Assembly: GCA_000435595.1 (NCBI GenBank)
Contig: FR895416.1
Span: 1 to 17,424 of the forward strand
From: Firmicutes bacterium CAG:882
Lineage (GTDB): Bacteria; Bacillota; Clostridia; Lachnospirales; Lachnospiraceae
Direction of reading: 5' to 3'
DNA: 17,424 bases
Shown here piece after piece: positions 1 to 7,278 of the stretch. A model generated the notes under the pieces. It was not told where the DNA came from. It ran no database searches and saw only the letters and a program-made list of their open reading frames with translations. Every line of letters begins with the position of its first letter. The stretch's first letter is position 1. Both the position numbers and the translations under genes were made by a program.

Positions 1-1
1 A

Positions 2-526
2 AAAACCAATCGCATGATAATTCGTCCGTGGCGGCAGCCGGATCTCGATGACTTTTACGAATATGCCTCCGTGGACGGCGTAGGACAGATGGCAGGATGG
101 AGGCCTCACAAGAATAAGGCTGAGTCACAGACAATACTTGATATGTTCATCGCAGAAAAAAAGACCTTCGCCCTCGAATACGAAGGAAAGGTTATCGGCT
201 CTCTTGGAATTGAACGCTACAATGAAAAACAGTTTCCTGAGCTTTCGGAGTACAGGGGACGTGAAATCGGCTATGTCCTCTCAAAGGCTTACTGGGGACA
301 GGGCTTAATGCCTGAGGCTGTATGTGAGGTGATACGCTATCTCTTTGATGACTGCGGACTTGATTTTATCACCTGCGCATACTTCCTGACCAACAGACAG
401 TCCTCTCGCGTTCAGGAAAAATGCGGTTTCCATTTTCTGAAGGCTGTAGATTACAGCACACGGATGGGCACTGTGGAGCCTTCCAATGCGAATATAATAT
501 GGAGAAAAGAGTGGACTGCCAAGTGA
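2..526 (+). CDS. GNAT family N-acetyltransferase (RimJ/RimL type), 5' end probably outside window
   Basis: A GNAT acyltransferase that transfers the acetyl group of acetyl-CoA to an amine; the substrate cannot be read from the sequence. From the ATG at 14 it is 170 residues. It shows the N-terminal IIRPW..PDLDDFYEYAS segment, the EIGYVLSKAYWGQGLMPEAV acetyl-CoA loop (about residues 85-104) and the C-terminal NRQSSRVQEKCGF helix typical of RimJ/RimL-like enzymes. The ATG at 14 has no Shine-Dalgarno in the 13 bases visible before it. The in-frame codons before it read K-T-N-R, giving TNRMIIRPW, which resembles the family's TxRLIIRPW start, so I infer that the true start is just left of the window. 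The gene ends convergently with the MarR/ABC operon and shares its 3' end with that operon's terminator. The product class is secure; the substrate is unknown. Confidence 0.85.
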   Translation, partial: KTNRMIIRPWRQPDLDDFYEYASVDGVGQMAGWRPHKNKAESQTILDMFIAEKKTFALEYEGKVIGSLGIERYNEKQFPELSEYRGREIGYVLSKAYWGQGLMPEAVCEVIRYLFDDCGLDFITCAYFLTNRQSSRVQEKCGFHFLKAVDYSTRMGTVEPSNANIIWRKEWTAK

Positions 527-535
527 GGTCCACTC
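505..535 (-). terminator. Intrinsic terminator of the ABC-ABC-marR operon
   Basis: Read on the minus strand, GAGTGGAC (535-528) and GTCCACTC (516-509) form a perfect 8-bp stem around an 11-nt loop, followed at once by TTTTCTCC (508-501). It lies about 50 nt beyond the marR stop codon and overlaps the last codons of the convergent GNAT gene. On the plus strand no T-run follows, so it should act in one direction only. A weaker hairpin with TTTT on the minus strand lies nearer, at 583-562. Confidence 0.5.
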
Positions 536-587
536 GTAAAGCGTTCATTCCGCATACTTTTAAAACCGGCATTTTACAGCGGTAAAT

Positions 588-1028
588 CTATCTTTTCCCG
601 CTATGCTTCTCTATATTCCGCTCTATAACATCCAGCACATCATACAGCCTTTTTATATCTTCATCCGTCATTCCCTCTGAGAATATCTCGTCAGCCATCC
701 TGAAAAGTTCAATCACCTTGTCAGCCTTCTCCTCGCCCTCAGTTGTAAGCGAGATAACCCATGAGCGCCTGCACTCAGGGTTATCACTTCTTTTTATAAG
801 CCCCATCTTTTCAAGCTTATCAAGAGTTCTCGACATCGTAGTGACATCGAGCACACAGAGGTCTGAAAGCTCCCTCTGGCTCATGGCTCCTTTCAGCCTC
901 AGCGTCTTAAGTATCCTAGGCTGTCCCTGACCGACCGTGAGCCCCAGCTCAATAAAATGCGGTCTTAGCAGTTGTCTTCTAAGCAGCTCAACACGCAGAA
1001 ACGCACTGCCCAATCCATCTCTCTCCAT
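588..1028 (-). CDS. MarR family transcriptional repressor
   Basis: A 146-residue winged helix-turn-helix protein of normal MarR length, expected to bind a palindromic operator as a dimer and to be released by small-molecule ligands. A dimerisation helix is followed by the HTH around residues 48-80 (MSQRELSDLCVLDVTTMSRTL, then LEKMGLIKR), a wing with RRSWVISLT, and a C-terminal helix. The ATG at 1028 has an AGGAGG site six bases upstream and follows the ABC stop codon by 9 nt, so it is the last gene of a three-gene operon behind two ABC exporter genes. The palindrome at the operon promoter (4673-4696) is the obvious candidate target, which would make the system autoregulated. A regulator at the distal end is less usual than one at the front. 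The ligand is unknown. Confidence 0.92.
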   Translation of the reverse strand: MERDGLGSAFLRVELLRRQLLRPHFIELGLTVGQGQPRILKTLRLKGAMSQRELSDLCVLDVTTMSRTLDKLEKMGLIKRSDNPECRRSWVISLTTEGEEKADKVIELFRMADEIFSEGMTDEDIKRLYDVLDVIERNIEKHSGKR

Positions 1029-1037
1029 GGCTTCCTC

Positions 1038-2933
1038 CTATTCCAACTCGAACTGTCCCATATACAGTCGGTAATACCTTCCCTCCTGTAAAAGCAGCTC
1101 AGCATGGTTTCCTCTCTCTATAATCTCACCCTTCTCAAGCACCATAATCGCCTCAGCATTTCTGACTGTTGACAGACGATGGGCTATTACGAACACGGTT
1201 CTGTCCTCCATTATTGCATCCATTCCCTTTTCAATAAGACGTTCTGTTCTCGTGTCGACCGAGCTTGTCGCCTCGTCGAGAATGAGCACGGGCGGCTTGG
1301 CAACCGCGGCTCTTGCAATGGCGAGAAGCTGTCTCTGTCCCTGCGAGAGATTACCTCCGTCTGAGTAGAGCATCGTGTTATATCCCTCCGGCAGCCACCC
1401 TATAAAGGTATCGGCATTTGCTATCTTTGCTGCCTCAATGACCTCATCATCGGTCGCATGAGGATTTCCGTATCTTATATTGTCCGCTATCGTTCCCGTG
1501 AAGAGATGCGTCTCCTGAATAACCATCGCGAGCGAACGGCGCAGGTCGTCCTTCTTTATGTCCTTGATATCTATGCCGTCGTAGGTGATTGCACCCGACT
1601 GTATCTCATAAAACCTGTTTACGAGGTTTACTATGGTTGTCTTACCGGCACCCGTCGAGCCGACAAAAGCTATCTTCTGCCCCGGCTTTGCAAAGAGTGA
1701 TATCCCGTTAAGAACCGTCTTTTCAGGCACATAGCCGAACACCACGTCCTTAAAACGCACATCGCCCTTTAACTCTACAAGGCTTGTGGATTTCGACTTA
1801 TCCTGTGCATCATCATCGCTGTGTACTGTGACATCTCCCGGCACCTTCCACGCGAACAGCCCCGTTCTCTCCCCGCACTCCTTCAACTCACCGTCAGGAG
1901 TTCTGACTGCGTTGCAGAGTGTGACATTTCCCTCGTCAATCTCCGGCTCCTCATCCATCATCTCAAAGATACGCTCCGCACCCGAGAGTGCCGAGAGAAG
2001 AAAGTTGACCTGCTGTGTGAACTGATTTAAAGGCATTGCACTCTGCCGCACATACACGAGATACGCCGAGAGACTTCCAAGGTCGAGCAGTCCCTTAATT
2101 GTCATAAGTCCACCGACACACGCCGACACGGCATAATTGAAATAGGAGAGTGTAACTATCGTCGGCACCATTCTTCCGGCAAATGTCAACGCGTGTGTCG
2201 ACTCTTTTCTTAGGCTCTCGTTCATCTCACAGAAACGCTCAAAGTCCTTTGCCTCATGGTTGAACACCTTCTCAACCTTCTGCCCTGCCATCATTTCCTG
2301 AACAAAGCCGTTGATTTTTCCAAGCTCAGCCTGCTGCCTGTTAAAATACTTTTTACTCTGTTTTCCGTTAATTTTTATGAACACAAACATCACTGACAGG
2401 AACACGATTACAATGAGCGAGAGCCTGATGCTCAGCACCATCATCATAACGATGGTTCCGAAAAGCTGCATGAAGCTCTGGATAATCATCGCAAAGCTGC
2501 TGTTCATTGCCTCCTGAACGGTATCGACATCGTTCGTGAAACGGCTCATCAGCTCGCCGTGCGTGTGTGCATCAAAATAGCTGAGCGGAAGCTTCTGCGT
2601 ATGCTTAAACAGGTCACTCCTTATCTCCCTTATAACCTTCTGCGAGGTGATCACCATGAGTCTGTTATAGCCAAAGGTTGCCAGCACACCACAGAAATAC
2701 ATAGCTCCCATGCCAAGAACCGCCCTGATAAGTCCCGGCGTGTCACCCGGTACGATGAACCTGTTGATTACGGGCTTTAAAAGGTAGGTTCCCATTATAT
2801 TTGCACCGGCGCTTATGAAAACGAGAAGTGCAACAAGCGCAAACGACCATTTGTGAAAACCGAGGTAGACGAGCAGATGCTTCATGGTCTTTTTCGTGTC
2901 CTTTGGTCTTTTGTATCCAACATATTTTGCCAT
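1038..2933 (-). CDS. ABC exporter half-transporter, ATP-binding and membrane domains (consensus-site subunit)
   Basis: A type IV (B-family) ABC exporter half-molecule of 631 residues, probably pumping drugs or lipids out of the cell as a heterodimer with the product of the gene before it. Six membrane helices occupy about residues 25-325; the nucleotide-binding domain covers about 388-631. Walker A is GSTGAGKTT (425-433), Walker B VLILDE with catalytic Glu554, and the H-loop His is 585. The signature motif is LSQGQ (529-533) instead of LSGGQ. A linker of about 50 residues (335-385), rich in charged residues, separates the two domains and is longer than in most half-transporters. The ATG overlaps the stop codon of the upstream ABC gene by one base (TAATG), implying translational coupling. 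Same overall plan as LmrD/TM288; the substrate cannot be told. Confidence 0.93.
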   Translation of the reverse strand: MAKYVGYKRPKDTKKTMKHLLVYLGFHKWSFALVALLVFISAGANIMGTYLLKPVINRFIVPGDTPGLIRAVLGMGAMYFCGVLATFGYNRLMVITSQKVIREIRSDLFKHTQKLPLSYFDAHTHGELMSRFTNDVDTVQEAMNSSFAMIIQSFMQLFGTIVMMMVLSIRLSLIVIVFLSVMFVFIKINGKQSKKYFNRQQAELGKINGFVQEMMAGQKVEKVFNHEAKDFERFCEMNESLRKESTHALTFAGRMVPTIVTLSYFNYAVSACVGGLMTIKGLLDLGSLSAYLVYVRQSAMPLNQFTQQVNFLLSALSGAERIFEMMDEEPEIDEGNVTLCNAVRTPDGELKECGERTGLFAWKVPGDVTVHSDDDAQDKSKSTSLVELKGDVRFKDVVFGYVPEKTVLNGISLFAKPGQKIAFVGSTGAGKTTIVNLVNRFYEIQSGAITYDGIDIKDIKKDDLRRSLAMVIQETHLFTGTIADNIRYGNPHATDDEVIEAAKIANADTFIGWLPEGYNTMLYSDGGNLSQGQRQLLAIARAAVAKPPVLILDEATSSVDTRTERLIEKGMDAIMEDRTVFVIAHRLSTVRNAEAIMVLEKGEIIERGNHAELLLQEGRYYRLYMGQFELE

Positions 2934-4660
2934 TATAAATCTGCCCCCTCCTTCTGTGATTCATATATTTCCTGATATATCTTATTTGATGCAAGCAGGC
3001 TCTCGTGTGTTCCGATGCCGTTTACCCTTCCCTTATCGAGAATGATAATCTGGTCAGCATGGCGCACGGAAGAGATTCTCTGGGCAATCACAATCTTTGT
3101 CATGTCGGGAAGCTTCCTTGCAAGCCCTTCCCGAATCTTTGCCTCAGTCGCCGTATCCACGGCACTTGTCGAGTCATCAAGGATGAGAACCTTAGGCTTT
3201 TTGAGGATTGCGCGTGCTATACATATTCTCTGCTTCTGTCCTCCGGAGACATTCACACCGCCCTGTCCCATCTCCGTGTCGTAACCGTCAGACAGTCTGT
3301 CAATGAACTCGTCCACGCAGGCGATATGGCACGCCTCCTCAATCTCCTCCATCGCGGCATCCTCATTGCCCCATTTAAGATTAGACAAAAGTGAGCCCGA
3401 AAAAAGTGTATTTTTCTGAAGCACCATCGCGATTGCATCCCTCAGATGCCTCATCGGATACTCCTTCACATCCACGCCGTCGACCTTCACGACACCCCTG
3501 CTCACATCGTAGAGTCTCGGAATAAGCTGAACGAGTGTAGTCTTTGCCGAACCCGTCTGCCCGATAATTCCTACAGTCTGTCCGGGCTTGATATGAAAGG
3601 ATATATCAGAGAGAACATATTCCTCCGCCTCCTCCTTGTATTTGAACCATACATGGTCAAACTCAATTTCCCCGTGCTCCACGCTTATATCCCTTGCAAG
3701 CTCGTCGGTGATATCAATCTTCTCGTCGAGCACCTCCATGATTCGTGCTCCCGACACGAGCGAACGCGTCATCATCATAAAGACATTCGACATCATCATG
3801 AGCGAGTTGAGAATGAGAAGGACATAGCTCAAAAAGCTGGTGAGCTGCCCTATTCCGAGCTCACCTGCCTTGATTAGATGCCCGCCGAGCAGAAGTATTC
3901 CGAGAATCGTCGAGTACATCACAAGCTGCATCGCAGGCATGTTGAGCACGGAGCTCTTAAATGCACTTTCCGACTGATTTTTGAGGTTCTCATTGACCTC
4001 CTCGAACTTTTCTATCTCATAATCCCCGCGCACATATGCCTTTACAACGCGGATTGCCGTGAGATTTTCACCGACCGTGCGGTTTACAAGGTCGATTGCA
4101 TTCTGCATCTTCGAGTACAGCGGTCTTATATGGACGATTATCGCAATGAGCATCGCCGCAAGTACCGGCAGTGCCACAAGAAAGACAAGCGCAAGCGTCG
4201 AGTTGATGGAAAAAGCCACGGACGTCGCAGCAATGAGCATCACCGGGCTTCGTCCGAACGGGCGCATTCCCGTTGATACGGAGTTCTGAATATTTGTCAC
4301 GTCACTTGTGAGTCTCGTGACAAGCGATGACACTCTGAAATGGTCGATATTGGAAAATGAGTACGATTGCAGCTTCTCATATTCCGCCATTCTTATATTT
4401 GCCCCGAGCCCCTGACCCGCGAGAGCCGAGAATTTTGAGCTTCCTATTCCCAGAATAAGCGCAAGAATGGCGCAGCCTCCCATCTGTATTCCCTTTGTAT
4501 AAATATATGGAATATCAGCGTTGGCTACGCCATTGTCAATCAAATCCGCCATGAGCATAGGCACCATAAGTTCAAGTACAACCTCGATGCCTATACATAC
4601 CAATGCAAGATATGCGTATTTCTTATATTGTTTCATATAAGAAAATATTCTTTTTAACAT
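2933..4660 (-). CDS. ABC exporter half-transporter, ATP-binding and membrane domains (degenerate-site subunit)
   Basis: The first gene of the operon, 575 residues from the ATG at 4660. That start is chosen because GGAGGT lies seven bases upstream and the product then begins MLKRIFSYMKQYKKY; longer in-frame starts would run into the operator. Six membrane helices lie in about residues 15-300 and the nucleotide-binding domain in 330-575. Walker A is GQTGSAKTT (367-375) and the signature is a canonical VSGGQ (471-475). Walker B, however, ends in Asp496 (LILDDSTSAVD) where the catalytic Glu belongs, and Gln527 replaces the H-loop His (IAQRISS). This is the pattern of the catalytically weak partner in heterodimeric exporters such as TM287/288, LmrCD and BmrCD. 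With the downstream gene it should give one active and one degenerate ATP site. The function is multidrug-type efflux by family; the substrate is unknown. Confidence 0.93.
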   Translation of the reverse strand: MLKRIFSYMKQYKKYAYLALVCIGIEVVLELMVPMLMADLIDNGVANADIPYIYTKGIQMGGCAILALILGIGSSKFSALAGQGLGANIRMAEYEKLQSYSFSNIDHFRVSSLVTRLTSDVTNIQNSVSTGMRPFGRSPVMLIAATSVAFSINSTLALVFLVALPVLAAMLIAIIVHIRPLYSKMQNAIDLVNRTVGENLTAIRVVKAYVRGDYEIEKFEEVNENLKNQSESAFKSSVLNMPAMQLVMYSTILGILLLGGHLIKAGELGIGQLTSFLSYVLLILNSLMMMSNVFMMMTRSLVSGARIMEVLDEKIDITDELARDISVEHGEIEFDHVWFKYKEEAEEYVLSDISFHIKPGQTVGIIGQTGSAKTTLVQLIPRLYDVSRGVVKVDGVDVKEYPMRHLRDAIAMVLQKNTLFSGSLLSNLKWGNEDAAMEEIEEACHIACVDEFIDRLSDGYDTEMGQGGVNVSGGQKQRICIARAILKKPKVLILDDSTSAVDTATEAKIREGLARKLPDMTKIVIAQRISSVRHADQIIILDKGRVNGIGTHESLLASNKIYQEIYESQKEGADL

Positions 4661-4672
4661 TACTTGTACCTC

Positions 4673-4696
4673 CAACAGTTGCATTTGCAACTATTG
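4673..4696. promoter_or_regulatory. Palindromic operator, probable MarR site
   Basis: AGTTGCA-TT-TGCAACT (4677-4692) is a perfect inverted repeat of 7-bp arms. After one mismatch it continues as CAA/TTG on the outside (4673-4696), so 10 of 11 arm positions pair. It overlaps the -10 and the expected transcription start and ends just before the GGAGGT ribosome site. This is the right size and place for a MarR-family dimer to block the promoter. The regulator is encoded at the end of the same operon; the match between the two is inference. Confidence 0.7.
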
Positions 4697-4721
4697 TATG
4701 GCCAAGTAATTTGAATGTCAA
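4693..4721 (-). promoter_or_regulatory. Sigma-A promoter of the ABC-ABC-marR operon
   Basis: On the minus strand TTGACA (4721-4716), exactly 17 bases, then TACAAT (4698-4693). The -35 is a perfect match and the -10 is five of six. Transcription should begin near 4686, within the palindrome described separately. Confidence 0.8.
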
Positions 4722-4746
4722 TATTCGTTTCTTATTTTATTATCAA

Positions 4747-5376
4747 TTATTCTCCGGTGTAACCATATTTTCTTAAGTCTACTCTCCCGTCAACCACCTC
4801 TATGCCGTCGGCGCGCAATCTTTTTGCCTGCTCTCCGGCTCCGCCGAACGCAAACTCACCTGAAAGCTCCCCCTTGGAATTGACAACCCTAAAGCATGGT
4901 ATCTCATCAGGACTCGGGTTCTTATGAAGAGCATTTCCGACAGCCCGCGCCATCTTCCTGTCACCCGCCATATACGCAACCTGTCCGTATGTTGCTACCA
5001 TGCCTTTCGGTATGCGTTTCACGGCATCATAAATTCTCCTGGTCGGGCTGTAGCTCACAAGCCGGTAACTCTCGGCTATCATATCCTCCAAAACCTCATC
5101 GGGTACCGAGCCGTCAAGCACAACCGTGTTCCAATGCTCCTTATTCTGATGATATGCAGGCTGCACAGCCGTATACGTTCCTCTCCATAAGTCGCGCCAG
5201 CCCGCGTCAGCCTTCAGATTCATGTTAATATATCCGTTTCGCTCATACACCCACAGAAAAGCTTTCTTATTTTCCCTCACTCTCACAAGCTCCCAATTCG
5301 GGTCATGAAAAGGGGCTTCCTTATATGTGTTGGGAAAAGAAAGTCCATAGCTTAATACTTCCTCTCGTGTTCTCAT
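4747..5376 (-). CDS. YjbR/MmcQ domain fused to an O6-alkylguanine-DNA alkyltransferase-like domain
   Basis: A two-domain protein of 209 residues. Residues 1-108 resemble the MmcQ/YjbR (CyaY-like fold) family, with SFPNTYKEAPFHDPNW and DAGWRDL; residues 112-208 are an MGMT/Ogt DNA-binding and alkyl-transfer domain. Visible there are TYGQVA (129-134), the ARAVGNALHKNP segment with the presumed Arg finger (R144) and Asn153, the acceptor Cys161 in IPCFRVV, and Glu182. The usual PCHRV motif has become PCFRV: the His that activates the Cys is Phe162, while Cys, Asn and Glu are kept. It could therefore be a slow alkyltransferase or a lesion sensor like the ATL proteins. I chose the ATG at 5376 because GGTGAGG lies six bases upstream; a GTG at 5388 falls inside that site. 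It has its own promoter. Confidence 0.88.
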   Translation of the reverse strand: MRTREEVLSYGLSFPNTYKEAPFHDPNWELVRVRENKKAFLWVYERNGYINMNLKADAGWRDLWRGTYTAVQPAYHQNKEHWNTVVLDGSVPDEVLEDMIAESYRLVSYSPTRRIYDAVKRIPKGMVATYGQVAYMAGDRKMARAVGNALHKNPSPDEIPCFRVVNSKGELSGEFAFGGAGEQAKRLRADGIEVVDGRVDLRKYGYTGE

Positions 5377-5395
5377 ATCAATCCTCACCTCTAAG

Positions 5396-5451
5396 GTAAA
5401 GCGGACATTCGCAATCCGCTTTCGCTACTTGCTCATGAACGCAGTCGCTTT
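5396..5451. repeat. 56-bp intergenic repeat, copy 1
   Basis: This 56-base stretch is repeated at 9379-9434 in the same orientation with one base different (T versus C). It contains AAAGCGGA-(9)-TCCGCTTT, a perfect 8-bp stem here, and a second, weaker foldable half around TTGCTCATGAACGCAG. Here it lies in the predicted 5' leader of the YjbR-MGMT gene and downstream of hcp. No open reading frame or transposase accompanies it, so it looks like a short REP- or MITE-like element. Confidence 0.75.
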
Positions 5452-5477
5452 GCGAACTGTATGCCTTTTATGTGTGA

Positions 5478-5506
5478 ATTATATACCTTAGCACGCGTAA
5501 AATCAA
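5478..5506 (-). promoter_or_regulatory. Sigma-A promoter of the YjbR-MGMT gene
   Basis: On the minus strand TTGATT (5506-5501), 17 bases, TATAAT (5483-5478). The -35 begins right after the hcp stop codon. The transcript would start near 5471 and carry a leader of about 95 nt that contains repeat copy 1. Confidence 0.65.
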
Positions 5507-5507
5507 T

Positions 5508-7169
5508 CTATCCGAAAAACAGCTTCATATCGGCATCAACGCTGTCAATTCCCGCAATATGAAACTTTTCCGCAAGCACCTTGGTGACATTCGGACTTAA
5601 AAATGCCGGAAGTGTAGGTCCAAGATGAATATTCTGTATCCCGATCGCAAGAAGCGAGAGCAGGACAAGCACCGCCTTCTGCTCATACCATGCAATATTA
5701 TAGATAACCGGAAGGTCGTTGATGTCGTCAACGCCGAAGAGTTCCTTGAGCTTAAGTGCTGTCACGATTATAGAAAATGAGTCATTGCACTGTCCCGCGT
5801 CGAGAACGCGCGGAATGCCGCCGATGTCCCCGAGGTCGAGCTTGTTGTATCTGTACTTTGCACAGCCCGCGGTAAGAATTACCGTATCCTCAGGAAGTGC
5901 CTTGGCAAACTCCGTATAGTACTCGCGGCTTCTGTGCCTGCCGTCACAGCCTGCCATAACAACGAACTTCTTAACAGCCCCCGACTTGACGGCTTCCACA
6001 ATTTTGTCTGCAAGTGCCTCAACCTGTGTGTGCGCAAAGCCTCCCCAGATTTCACCGCTCTCAAGCTCCTCTGGCGGCTGACATTTCCCGGCATGCTCTA
6101 TAATCTCCGAGAAATCCTTTTTTTCACCGTATGCCCCCGATATATGCTTACAGCCCGGATATGCCGTCGCTCCCGTCGTGTACAGTCTGTCCTTATATGA
6201 TGCCGACGGCGGCACGACACAGTTGGTCGTCATAAGAATAGGACCGTTGAAGTGCTCGAACTCCTTCTTCTGTTCCCACCACGCATTTCCGTAATTTCCG
6301 ACGAGATGGGAGTACTTTTTAAGACCGGGATATGAGTTGGCCGGAAGCATCTCACTGTGGGTGTAAACATCGACTCCCGTCCCCTTTGTCTGCTCAAGAA
6401 GCATCTCCAAGTCCCTCAAATCATGTCCTGATACAAGTATTCCGGGATTATTTCTCACTCCGATATTTACTCTCGTCATCTCGGGATTTCCGTAAGCCCC
6501 GGTGTTGGCTGCATCGAGAAATCTCATGACCTTTACGCCGTACTCTCCCGTCTCAAGCGCGAGTGCAACAAGCTCGTCAACCGTCACCGAATCGTCGAGC
6601 GTGGCTGCGAGTGCTCTCTGAATAAAAGCATCAATCTCCGGAGCCTCCTTCATAAGCGCATTGGCATGCTTGGAATACGCACTCATGCCCTTAACACCGT
6701 AGGTTATGAGCTGTCGTAATGAACGCACATCCTCATCCTTCGTCGAGAGTACGCCCTCCTTTTTCGCCTTCTCAGCATATTCGCTCTCGTCACCATCCCA
6801 TACCGCCGCATCCGAGAGGCTGTATTTTCTGCCCTTCTCCCCGCAAAGCTTATCAAGCTTTGTGAGAAGTCTTTTTTTGCACTCTAAGGTGTCTTTAATC
6901 CTCTCAGCAATCGATTCCCTGTCAAAGCTTGCGTTTGTTATCGTGATAAAGAGATTGAACGTGACGCGGTGGTTGTCGTCGGGTGAAATCTCCTCCCCGA
7001 GCTCACGAAGCTTCGTCGTGACCTCAGAAAGCCCCTTGGTCACATACACCAGCAAATCCTGCATCGCCGCAACGTCGGGCGTCTTTCCGCACATTCCGAC
7101 CTGCGTACAGCCCTCGTTGCCCGCTGTCTCCTGACACTGATAACAGAACATTTTTCTCTCTTTTTCCAT
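5508..7169 (-). CDS. hcp: Hybrid cluster protein (hydroxylamine reductase family), class I
   Basis: A cytoplasmic Fe-S protein that carries a cubane cluster and the Fe-S-O hybrid cluster. The family reduces hydroxylamine in vitro and is linked to NO detoxification in anaerobes. Full length at 553 residues. The N-terminal cluster cysteines are C9, C12, C21 and C27 (CX2C-X8-C-X5-C), the spacing of class I 4Fe-4S proteins from strict anaerobes. All seven hybrid-cluster ligands known from Desulfovibrio can be placed by motif: H249, E273, C317, C408 (persulfide Cys), C436, C461 and E496. I start at the ATG at 7169, with a GGGAG site upstream; an in-frame ATG at 7217 has no ribosome site. No hcr reductase gene is adjacent. 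The ribosome site can be masked by a leader segment (separate entry). Confidence 0.95.
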   Translation of the reverse strand: MEKERKMFCYQCQETAGNEGCTQVGMCGKTPDVAAMQDLLVYVTKGLSEVTTKLRELGEEISPDDNHRVTFNLFITITNASFDRESIAERIKDTLECKKRLLTKLDKLCGEKGRKYSLSDAAVWDGDESEYAEKAKKEGVLSTKDEDVRSLRQLITYGVKGMSAYSKHANALMKEAPEIDAFIQRALAATLDDSVTVDELVALALETGEYGVKVMRFLDAANTGAYGNPEMTRVNIGVRNNPGILVSGHDLRDLEMLLEQTKGTGVDVYTHSEMLPANSYPGLKKYSHLVGNYGNAWWEQKKEFEHFNGPILMTTNCVVPPSASYKDRLYTTGATAYPGCKHISGAYGEKKDFSEIIEHAGKCQPPEELESGEIWGGFAHTQVEALADKIVEAVKSGAVKKFVVMAGCDGRHRSREYYTEFAKALPEDTVILTAGCAKYRYNKLDLGDIGGIPRVLDAGQCNDSFSIIVTALKLKELFGVDDINDLPVIYNIAWYEQKAVLVLLSLLAIGIQNIHLGPTLPAFLSPNVTKVLAEKFHIAGIDSVDADMKLFFG

Positions 7170-7170
7170 A

Positions 7171-7252
7171 AAAAATCTCCCTCTCTGAAATCCATCATTT
7201 TCACGGCTCACCGCCATAAATCTAAAATAGTGTTCCAAAAAAGGAGATTTTT
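7171..7252 (-). promoter_or_regulatory. hcp: Leader hairpin that can mask the hcp ribosome binding site
   Basis: In the hcp transcript the leader segment 7252-7235 can pair with 7188-7171, which carries the AGGGAG ribosome site directly before the ATG. The first ten pairs are Watson-Crick (AAAAATCTCC with GGAGATTTTT) and eight more follow as A-U, G-C or G-U, giving 18 consecutive pairs around a 46-nt loop. Whether the transcript starts upstream of 7252 is not known: I found no convincing promoter in the 109-nt gap, so the RNA may come partly from read-through of the sigma operon. Confidence 0.4.
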
Positions 7253-7278
7253 ATTCCTGCTTATATTTTTATCTATGC

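Noticed and set aside
509..535. The GAGTGGAC/GTCCACTC hairpin as terminator of the GNAT gene.
   Set aside because: On the plus strand it overlaps the stop codon and is followed by GTAAAGCG, with no T-run; the T-run exists only on the minus strand.
2743..2994. 83-codon minus-strand frame across the junction of the two ABC genes.
   Set aside because: Overlaps both real genes in another frame and breaks the clear TAATG coupling; shadow frame.
3005..4276. Several plus-strand open frames of 129-143 codons opposite the ABC transporter gene.
   Set aside because: Antisense shadows of a well-conserved ABC gene; products resemble nothing and lack ribosome sites.
7170..7238. N-terminal extension of hcp to 7238 or to the ATG at 7217.
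   Set aside because: No ribosome site there, and known Hcp proteins start a few residues before the first CxxC; the ATG at 7169 has a good site.
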